Below, in pieces: positions 44,700 through 51,608 of a DNA stretch of 64,000 bases; the first letter of the stretch is position 1, and every line of letters begins with the position of its first letter. Both the position numbers and the translations under genes were made by a program. Under the pieces are notes generated by a model, which did not search any database, was not told the origin of the DNA, and worked only from the letters and a program-made list of their open reading frames with translations. This DNA comes from an uncultured Flavobacteriales bacterium (GTDB lineage: Bacteria > Bacteroidota > Bacteroidia > Flavobacteriales_G > Salibacteraceae). The DNA is taken from positions 186,001-250,000 of the forward strand of contig CALSRJ010000001.1 of assembly GCA_943788725.1 (NCBI GenBank), in the 5' to 3' direction.

Positions 44700-45527
44700 A
44701 TGAGTCGTACATACAGAAATCTTGCTTTCGCCTCCATCTTCATAATCCTCGCTGGAGTGATTGTGTCTTCATGCGAGCGCGGTGTATCAGAAGGAGTGTT
44801 CGGAAAACCCCAGGACGGTGAGTTTCCGGTTTTTGACACCTTCAATATCCCTACTGCCAATTACTTCTTCTACGGCAAATTCGACGGTCACTTCAAGAAG
44901 TGGCAAGACGGAAAACGATCGAAATGGGATACGATTACGCGCAAAGATCCGAAGGATCCAGACTTTCCAGATTGGGTATCTTGGCCCGTTTACACCGAAA
45001 ACATTTATCGAAATATTCCAGAGCAATACAGCGATGAGCCGTGCATTAGCGATTCCGGAAACATATGGTTCGAGCACATTACGCGATTCATTCGTCCAGA
45101 GATTCCTTCTGAGCGAATCGAGATTTTCTTTTACGATTGCGTGAATGCAGATGACCAAGACACCATCGACGCTCAAAATGGTTTCCACCCGGAGATCATC
45201 ACCTTCTTAGATATGTTCAGAAGTGAGGCAGGAACTGGCATCGCTCAGCCATTCACCACTACTGACTTTGGTAGACGCGGAGCGAAATTGGTCTACACAG
45301 ACGCCAACCGTGATCGTTGGGTGAGCGCTCCGGGCAGTGGTCAGTTGGTGGACAGTTACATCCGAATCACCGATCTCATTAAGAGGAACATCGTTACGGA
45401 CACCTTGGACACCCTTGGCATGTACATCGTGGAAGGTGAGTTTGCTGGACGCCTTTATAATGGCGGTCAGAACATCCCCGTAACGGAGGCGAAATTTCGT
45501 GCCAGATTGGTTCCAAGAGAGCCTTAA
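44700..45527 (+). CDS. Lipoprotein of unknown function, related to the one at 50654
   Basis: A 275-residue lipoprotein: MSRTYRNLAFASIFIILAGV then IVSSC (lipobox). No enzyme motif is seen. The C-terminus, TDANRDRWVSAPGSGQLVD, YIVEGEFAGRLYNGG and EAKFRARLVP, closely parallels that of the lipoprotein at 50654-51499 (DTAGMEWRSDFWPTFQPYG, DIIEGEFAVRLYNKF, YGKFRMRLYS). The two therefore look like paralogues sharing a beta-rich C-terminal domain. This one lies just upstream of the cobalamin riboswitch and has its own -7 box, so it is not under that riboswitch. Confidence 0.8.
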   Translation: MSRTYRNLAFASIFIILAGVIVSSCERGVSEGVFGKPQDGEFPVFDTFNIPTANYFFYGKFDGHFKKWQDGKRSKWDTITRKDPKDPDFPDWVSWPVYTENIYRNIPEQYSDEPCISDSGNIWFEHITRFIRPEIPSERIEIFFYDCVNADDQDTIDAQNGFHPEIITFLDMFRSEAGTGIAQPFTTTDFGRRGAKLVYTDANRDRWVSAPGSGQLVDSYIRITDLIKRNIVTDTLDTLGMYIVEGEFAGRLYNGGQNIPVTEAKFRARLVPREP

Positions 45528-45541
45528 TCTCAATTCTTACT

Positions 45542-45549
45542 TATTTTCG
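45542..45549 (+). promoter_or_regulatory. -7 promoter box ahead of the cobalamin riboswitch
   Basis: TATTTTCG fits TAnnTTYG and would start transcription just before the riboswitch. No -33 TTG at the usual distance. Confidence 0.45.
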
Positions 45550-45554
45550 TAGCG

Positions 45555-45740
45555 CTTTTGGTTCGTGGTTGACTCCACGATGAAAAGGGAATCCGGTGTA
45601 ATTCCGGAACTGTCCCCGCAGCTGTAAGCCCAATCATGCTAAAGTGTGATGATGGCCTTGACATTTAAGCCACTGATGACAATTGCTCATTGGGAAGGCG
45701 TCAAGGCTGGGTGAGTCAGAAGACCTGCCTGAAGCGAAAT
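45555..45740 (+). promoter_or_regulatory. Cobalamin (AdoCbl) riboswitch
   Basis: The conserved core is evident: AAAAGGGAATCCGGTGTAAT at 45583-45602, ACTGTCCCCGCAGCTGTAAG at 45609-45628 (including the B12 box), GCCACTGATG, GGGAAGGCG at 45692-45700 and GAGTCAGAAGACCTGCC at 45713-45729. Downstream, AGCTTT/AAAGCT can form a hairpin at about 45751-45770 before the B12 locus, which may be part of the expression platform. High cobalamin should turn off the downstream uptake genes. Confidence 0.95.
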
Positions 45741-45861
45741 TTTTGCGAAAAGCTTTCGGGAATAAAAGCTGATCGGATCTTGCTTCGCCTATGGGGCATC
45801 TTCCTTTCTCTTATTCACTGGATGTTTCTCGTGTTGTTCATTATCTAAGCACGAAAGCAAC

Positions 45862-46857
45862 ATGAAACATTTACTCCTTCTACTCATTATCGGGCTCACA
45901 ACATCGGTTGTAGCTCAAACTGGATCAACGATAACCTTCGAATCGTTCGCACTAGAACCAGACACCTTTATCAACGGTCAAGATACCCATCTACTCACCG
46001 AAGAATGCTTTCTATGGGCATGTGAATACGATACTTCGTTTGGGGGGTATTGGGCAAGTGGAGTCGCTGTTAGCACAATGCGAGATGATTCTACCGGACA
46101 ATATTCCAATCTATACAGCAGTAAAGCGGGAAGTGGTCGACAAAGTGAAAGCTACGGTGTAGTGAGTGCTTCAGCGGAGACCTTTCTCAACGTAAATGAA
46201 GACTGTTACGGTTGGGAGGCAGGCATACGATGGATGGGGGGCTATGTTTCCAATTCAACTTATGCCTATTACAGCATGCTTAACGGAGACCAGTTTGCAA
46301 AGAAGTTTGGAGGGGCAACGGGAGATGATCCTGACTACCTCTTCATCCGATTCAATTTCTATGATTACATGGGAGGAGAGAACAACAGCGCTCCTGACAG
46401 TCACTTTGACTTTTACCTAGCAGATTTTCGTTTCGAAGACAACAATCAAGACTACATCCTTGAGGATTGGACTTTCGTGGAACTCAATGACTACCCAGCC
46501 TATGAGCACGGAGGGCATCGCGTGTCTATGCATTTATTCTCTAGCGATACGGGAGCTTTTGGCATCAATACCCCGGCCTATTTCTGCTTGGACGACCTCA
46601 TGTTTAGCTATGCATCAGGAGTGCCATCAGAGCAAGACGCTCCATCCTCGCAGATTGCCGTAAAGGATGATTCATTTGAAGTTACTTCGGAGGAGCTCAG
46701 TTCAGCAAGGTTGATTTCCTTGGGCGGTAAGATTTTATGCAGCTCCCAAGAAAGCTACAAGCATATCCTCAGTACTGCTTCGCTGCCTCAGGGTGTGTAC
46801 ATTGTGCAAATCGTATCAAGAGATGCCGTTACCTCTCAAAAGGTTTTCAGATGGTGA
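45862..46857 (+). CDS. DUF4465 surface protein of the B12 locus, T9SS-secreted
   Basis: A 331-residue protein with signal peptide (MKHLLLLLIIGLTTSVVAQ). The DUF4465 domain is recognisable by TFESFALEPDTFINGQDTH, FGGYWASGVAVSTM, YGWEAGIRWMGGYVSNSTYA and YLADFRFEDNNQDYILEDW. The last 75 residues are a T9SS type A tail (IAVKDDSFEVTSEELSSARL, LPQGVYIVQIVSRDAVTSQK). DUF4465 proteins regularly occur in B12 loci of Bacteroidota and may bind cobalamin at the surface. It is the first gene after the riboswitch. It overlaps the next gene by 7 nt. Confidence 0.9.
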   Translation: MKHLLLLLIIGLTTSVVAQTGSTITFESFALEPDTFINGQDTHLLTEECFLWACEYDTSFGGYWASGVAVSTMRDDSTGQYSNLYSSKAGSGRQSESYGVVSASAETFLNVNEDCYGWEAGIRWMGGYVSNSTYAYYSMLNGDQFAKKFGGATGDDPDYLFIRFNFYDYMGGENNSAPDSHFDFYLADFRFEDNNQDYILEDWTFVELNDYPAYEHGGHRVSMHLFSSDTGAFGINTPAYFCLDDLMFSYASGVPSEQDAPSSQIAVKDDSFEVTSEELSSARLISLGGKILCSSQESYKHILSTASLPQGVYIVQIVSRDAVTSQKVFRW

Positions 46858-47717
46858 AGTTCGTCTTACCTCTATTGGTGTTGATTTGCTCTCAGGGTTT
46901 TGCGCAAGGATCGTTTGCGCCTCAAGCCGGTGAATTGGGGTCTACCGCAATTCCAAAAGACTCCGCCTGCTTTCGTGACTGGGCAATCTCGTGCACATTA
47001 GAGCGTGGATTAAGACAAGCAGGAATGCCCGACTCGGGTTATGCAAGTGCTGGAGCGGCTGTATATGCAAATGGGCCCGCAGACGCCCCTTTAACGGTCA
47101 GTTTGGGGGATAGTGGCATAGCCACCTTGTTATTCACGGCACCCTTCTATGATGGAGAAGGAGCAGACTTTGCAGTGTTTGAAAATGGATTTGGTAGTGG
47201 TCCAGACGCGTTTTTAGAGTTTGCCTTTGTCGAGGTCAGCTCCGACGGCGAACATTTTTTCCGCTTCCCGGCCATCTCAGAAATTTCGACAGCAACTCAA
47301 AAAGCTGCCTTTGAAAACACAGATGCTAGTATGGTTCACAACTTGGCCGGTAAGTATATAGCGAATTACGGTGTCCCTTTTGATCTTGCAGAATTGCCGG
47401 ATACCGCATTGCTGGACAAGCAACGCGTCACCCACGTGAGGATAGTGGATGTCATAGGAAGTATCGATGCTGAAATTGCGACCTATGACAGTCAAGGGGG
47501 ATTGATCAACGACCCGTGGCCGACGAACTTTGGACCAGGGGGATTCGACTTAGATGCAGTCGGAATCATAAACAGCAGCATCCCAATCGGCGTACGTGTG
47601 ATGAGTTCTAAGCAGGGCCCGGTTCTTTTTAATATCGACTTGTTAGGGCGAGCGTCTCAAGGCGCTACCACACTTCAATACAACTCAGAGGGCGAAAAAT
47701 ACTTAACGATTCCATGA
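46851..47717 (+). CDS. Surface protein of the B12 locus
   Basis: A 288-residue secreted protein. The frame is open upstream, but the ATG at 46851 (MVKFVLPLLVLICSQGFAQG) begins a signal peptide and overlaps the DUF4465 gene end. YDGEGADFAVFENGFGSGPD, FLEFAFVEVSSDGEHFFRFP and FDLDAVGIINS are the conserved blocks of a beta-sandwich family that usually follows DUF4465 in cobalamin clusters. Its exact role is unknown. The C-terminus (RVMSSKQGPVLFNIDLLGRA to EKYLTIP) is short and may be a T9SS-like end. It overlaps btuB by 4 nt. Confidence 0.85.
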   Translation: MVKFVLPLLVLICSQGFAQGSFAPQAGELGSTAIPKDSACFRDWAISCTLERGLRQAGMPDSGYASAGAAVYANGPADAPLTVSLGDSGIATLLFTAPFYDGEGADFAVFENGFGSGPDAFLEFAFVEVSSDGEHFFRFPAISEISTATQKAAFENTDASMVHNLAGKYIANYGVPFDLAELPDTALLDKQRVTHVRIVDVIGSIDAEIATYDSQGGLINDPWPTNFGPGGFDLDAVGIINSSIPIGVRVMSSKQGPVLFNIDLLGRASQGATTLQYNSEGEKYLTIP

Positions 47718-49600
47718 CCCGGAGTTCCTGGCTTCTTTTCATTGTGGTTTCAATTGGACTCACTGCCAATGCCCAGGACACACTGGAGCTACGAGAGTTT
47801 CAGATCATTGACACCATGGCCTTGAAGTTGGGTTCCTCCTATGAACAGCGCTTTGATTCCTTAAACGCTCCTTCGTCAATGCCATCGTTAAACGTAACGG
47901 AGGTGCTTCAGTCGAAGGGAGGTATAGCGTTCAAGAACTATGGACCAGGCTTGCTTTCTACCAGCACGTTTCGAGGTGGAGACGCAAACCACACGCAAGT
48001 GATGTGGAATGGCATGAAACTCAACTCTCCCATGCTTGGCACGATGGACCTCTCCACGCTTCCGGTCACCCAATTCGATGGGCTCTCGATCATGAGCGGT
48101 GTCTCCTCTTCACTTTACGCTACGGGGGGAATGGGAAGCTTGATCGCGATACAGCAATCGGCCGACGTGAGAAGTGAATCGGCCCGACTGCTGATTGGAG
48201 GAGGATCATTTGGCACCTTTCATTCCGCGGCACAATTCAATCTCCCAATCAAATTATTGGGTCGTCCTTCTGCCATTTCATTTTCGGCAGATCTGCAAGA
48301 CGTCGAAAACAATTATCCATATGAAGACATCACGGCCAACCCGTGGAAAAGGGAGATTCTAAAGGATGCGACGTTCGCACGAAGCAATGTATCGCTTTCC
48401 CTCGTGAGTCGTGTCACCGAAAAAATTGAGGTGGAGGCCATTTGGTGGACAAGCCAAACACAACGTAAAATTCCATCAACTATTAACACTCCCCAGGGCT
48501 ACAGCGAACAATCGGATGCATCTCAAAAAACCTTCATACGCTTGAGAAAGGAGGAAGGGAAAGTGCAGTGGACCCTCCGCTCCATGTACGAACAAAACGA
48601 CAATGCATATGCCGACATCGCATCAGGTATTGACAACTTGAATCGCTACGAGAGCTTTCAGAATCAATTCGAAACGTCTTATTCAATCGCAGGCTGGCTG
48701 CGTCTCTTTGGTCGTGTGGGATATGATAGGATCCGAGCTCAAAGTGGGAATTATGCTAAAACGTACGTCGCCGATCAGTTAAGTCTGCTTGGTGTTGCGC
48801 GTTCAACCTTGTTGAAGGACGCCGTGCAATTGGATGGAGGTGCTCGGTTTGAAAAGTTCATGCACAATCGCAGGGTATTGCCTTTTGCCGGAATTCGCGT
48901 TCGTCCGTTGAAAGCAATTCCCATCGAGTTCACCGCATCGACAGCGAGCACCGCAAGGTTTCCAACTTTAAACGAATTGTATTGGGTGCCTGGAGGTGAG
49001 GCTGCCTTGCGACCTGAAATTGGCCAGACCATTGAGGCAGGTTTGTCGTCAGCACCTAAGCGATCCCGAGCGTCTCTTGTCGGCTACCACAGCAGCTACC
49101 GTGACCGCATCCGTTGGTTGCCGCAAGGCGCGATTTTCTCACCCATTAATATTGATGAGGCCGTTATGAGAGGGATTGATTTTAATGCAGGTCATACCGT
49201 CGGCGCTAAAGGCAAGAAGCTAGATGTGGACATGGCTTATCACTTCACCAAAGCGGAAGGTCGAAATAATGACGAGTCCTTCCAGTCCCTGAGTTACATT
49301 CCGGCGCACAGCTTGTCACTGAATGCCTCCTTAGGATGGGATGCATTTACCTTCCATATGTTATATAAGGGAACAGCCAAGCGGTTCATTACAAATGATG
49401 CGTCAGCATTCATGCCGCCTTACCACATAAGTTCCGCAGGATTGAGTTATGCCCATGGGTTTAGAGACAACATGCAGATGCACCTTTCCATGTGGGTAAA
49501 CAACCTGTTTGATTGGCAATACCAAAACATGCCTTGGAGGCCGATGCCAGGACGTAATATTTACCTCAAACTCGACCTCAGATGGGCAAAGCATTCATAG
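47714..49600 (+). CDS. btuB: TonB-dependent receptor, BtuB-like
   Basis: A 628-residue outer-membrane receptor of modest size, as is usual for BtuB. After the signal peptide come a short TonB-box region (LELREFQIIDT) and the plug (NVTEVLQSKGGIAFKNYGPG, TSTFRGGDANHTQVMWNGMK, LNSPMLGTMDLSTLP, SSLYATGGMGSLIAIQ). A 22-stranded barrel follows, ending MPGRNIYLKLDLRW, an aromatic-rich last strand. Position behind a cobalamin riboswitch and beside a BtuG-like protein points to B12 as the ligand. It overlaps the next gene by 19 nt. Confidence 0.93.
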   Translation: MTRSSWLLFIVVSIGLTANAQDTLELREFQIIDTMALKLGSSYEQRFDSLNAPSSMPSLNVTEVLQSKGGIAFKNYGPGLLSTSTFRGGDANHTQVMWNGMKLNSPMLGTMDLSTLPVTQFDGLSIMSGVSSSLYATGGMGSLIAIQQSADVRSESARLLIGGGSFGTFHSAAQFNLPIKLLGRPSAISFSADLQDVENNYPYEDITANPWKREILKDATFARSNVSLSLVSRVTEKIEVEAIWWTSQTQRKIPSTINTPQGYSEQSDASQKTFIRLRKEEGKVQWTLRSMYEQNDNAYADIASGIDNLNRYESFQNQFETSYSIAGWLRLFGRVGYDRIRAQSGNYAKTYVADQLSLLGVARSTLLKDAVQLDGGARFEKFMHNRRVLPFAGIRVRPLKAIPIEFTASTASTARFPTLNELYWVPGGEAALRPEIGQTIEAGLSSAPKRSRASLVGYHSSYRDRIRWLPQGAIFSPINIDEAVMRGIDFNAGHTVGAKGKKLDVDMAYHFTKAEGRNNDESFQSLSYIPAHSLSLNASLGWDAFTFHMLYKGTAKRFITNDASAFMPPYHISSAGLSYAHGFRDNMQMHLSMWVNNLFDWQYQNMPWRPMPGRNIYLKLDLRWAKHS

Positions 49601-50577
49601 GCCTTCTCTGCACACTGTGCTTGTTAGGGTGTCAAAAGGAGCCTTCAATTGGTCCTGTGAGCAATTTCCCATTATCAAGTGATACGGTCTATGGTAGACG
49701 CTTGCTGATTGGATGCGAAGGAAATTTCCAATACAACAATGCCTCCATCACCGCCTACGGGCTGGAAACCCGAAAGACTGTCCAGAGGGTATACCAAACA
49801 GAAAATGGCGACCCCATCGGGGACGTCTTACAATCGATTTACCGCAATGGGGACTCCTTGTTCGTCGTCATGAATAATTCTGGCTTGATTAGAATTTTAG
49901 CGGACAGTTCGCTCGAGGAAATCGGTTTGGTCGAGGAACTTGGTTCGCCAAGGCACGTGCATTTCATCGGATCAGACCTTATGTTGGTCAGTGACTTGTT
50001 TAGCCAGTTAATCTCAGTGGTGGATATGAACTCCCTTCAAGTCCTTCGAACCCTGTCAGCAGAGCAATGGACAGAGATGTTCGGAGAGGCAGGAGGCGAA
50101 GTTTTTGCAGCTGGAATGAGGGATAGTGTTTTACTCCGGATCAATGTTCAGCACAACCTCGTAGACTCTATCATACAACTGCGAATGGCTCCGGAACACC
50201 TTATCACCTCAAAGGACAGTCTGTTAATCGTAGGAAACACTCAAGATGGGGGCACGTTGGCGTGGTTGACGCCCAAAATGGAGCTGTTTTATGCCGGATT
50301 AGACATCGCGATCAACGATGCCGCCGTTCATGGGAACTACGTATATGTGCTAGGTAAAAACAGGGTTTATGTGTATAACAAGAAGTTCGTTCCTATAGGG
50401 GGGTGGAAGCACGGCGCAACCACTCCGTATGGCCTATTTATCAGTGATGACGGTGTTTTTGTAGCGGATGTTAAGGACTATATATCGAGCGGAGAAGTGT
50501 TCTATTTCGGCCACGATCAACAACTTAAAGACCGTATCCCATGCGGCTACATTCCTCAGTCTATGATTTCCTTATGA
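49582..50577 (+). CDS. btuG: BtuG-like surface lipoprotein (beta-propeller)
   Basis: A 331-residue lipoprotein: MGKAFIGLLCTLCLLGCQKE has a clear lipobox. The repeating strands with LLIGCEGNFQYNNASITAYG, SLFVVMNNSGLIRILA, LMLVSDLFSQLISVVDM and YVYVLGKNRVYVYNKKF make a seven-bladed propeller of the DUF5074/YncE kind, as in Bacteroides BtuG, which binds B12 extremely tightly and caps BtuB. Overlap with btuB by 19 nt suggests equal expression. The symbol is by context and fold; direct binding is not shown. Confidence 0.85.
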   Translation: MGKAFIGLLCTLCLLGCQKEPSIGPVSNFPLSSDTVYGRRLLIGCEGNFQYNNASITAYGLETRKTVQRVYQTENGDPIGDVLQSIYRNGDSLFVVMNNSGLIRILADSSLEEIGLVEELGSPRHVHFIGSDLMLVSDLFSQLISVVDMNSLQVLRTLSAEQWTEMFGEAGGEVFAAGMRDSVLLRINVQHNLVDSIIQLRMAPEHLITSKDSLLIVGNTQDGGTLAWLTPKMELFYAGLDIAINDAAVHGNYVYVLGKNRVYVYNKKFVPIGGWKHGATTPYGLFISDDGVFVADVKDYISSGEVFYFGHDQQLKDRIPCGYIPQSMISL

Positions 50578-50653
50578 ACATCGAATTGTGGCAATTATTC
50601 AACCCTTAATCCGTTGGTTACGTCTATTTCGTAAATTCGCTACCGCTTATCAT

Positions 50654-51499
50654 ATGCGCATGATTAAGAACATATCAATCATATTAGTTGTTTGCGGGCT
50701 GTTTGCGGCGTGCAAAGATCAGACGCCTGTTGTGATTCAGAATCCGCCACCACCGCCTGTTCCATCGCCGCACATCATCGATAATTATTACTACGCCCAA
50801 TTTACGTACGGCAAGAAAGGAGATACCATGACCTACGAAGTGTTGGATGATACCAATGCTTGGGGGGATTCCAATTTCGTGAACGTAGTGGTGGACTTGC
50901 GCAATGAAGCTGTTTTGGATACTACTGGAGCTTCTGAAGATCAGCTTGAGCCACCATATACTAAGTTGGGATGGACTTATGCGCCGACCACTAGTATGAT
51001 CACCAAGCAACTGTATGACTTTCGTTATGCGCCACCAGGAGAGGAACCTAGTCTGGAAGAATTGATTGATGCTACACGTGATATTTTCAGCATCAGTTTT
51101 CCTTGGAGCACAGAAGACACTCTGGCAGTATGGGATATTGACGACTACTTGAACCACCCTGTGGTAAAGGAAGGGCAAATCAAGTGGGGCAGAATTGGCA
51201 ACAACACATTCAACGATACGGTTTGGAACAATGATGCTAGAGAAGGTGTCGTGATATCTTACATCGACACCGCTGGAATGGAATGGCGTAGCGATTTTTG
51301 GCCTACGTTCCAGCCTTATGGCTACTTTGTTATTGAGAAGCAACAAGCGAATCTTTCTGACGGTGAGTCCTATGACATCATCGAAGGTGAATTTGCTGTA
51401 AGGCTATACAATAAGTTCCAGCAATGGAAAGACATTCGCTACGGAAAGTTCCGCATGCGTCTATACTCGGATATCGAGTGGGGGCCTGAGCCACAATAA
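50654..51499 (+). CDS. Lipoprotein of unknown function, related to the one at 44700
   Basis: About 281 residues from the ATG at 50654 (MRMIKNISIILVVCGLFAAC, lipobox FAAC); the ATG at 50660 is also possible. A proline-rich stretch (VIQNPPPPPVPSPH) follows the lipid anchor. The C-terminal domain, EWRSDFWPTFQPYGYFVIEK, IIEGEFAVRLYNKFQQWKDI and GKFRMRLYSDIEW, parallels the lipoprotein upstream of the B12 locus. A TAAATTCG -7 box lies at 50632-50639, so it may be transcribed apart from the riboswitch operon, though read-through is possible across the 76-nt gap. Confidence 0.75.
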   Translation: MRMIKNISIILVVCGLFAACKDQTPVVIQNPPPPPVPSPHIIDNYYYAQFTYGKKGDTMTYEVLDDTNAWGDSNFVNVVVDLRNEAVLDTTGASEDQLEPPYTKLGWTYAPTTSMITKQLYDFRYAPPGEEPSLEELIDATRDIFSISFPWSTEDTLAVWDIDDYLNHPVVKEGQIKWGRIGNNTFNDTVWNNDAREGVVISYIDTAGMEWRSDFWPTFQPYGYFVIEKQQANLSDGESYDIIEGEFAVRLYNKFQQWKDIRYGKFRMRLYSDIEWGPEPQ

Positions 51500-51584
51500 T
51501 CAGCCATATTCCCTTGTTTATTGCCTCGGTCGACGTGTTCGGCTAAATCAGCAGCCATCAAGCTTGTAACACCTTGACATTGCT

Positions 51585-51592
51585 TAAATTCG
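51585..51592 (+). promoter_or_regulatory. -7 promoter box for the repeat protein
   Basis: TAAATTCG with TTG at 51564-51566 (18-nt spacer); the ATG at 51609 follows after 16 nt. Confidence 0.55.
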
Positions 51593-51608
51593 AGCGTCGC
51601 TGAGACTC

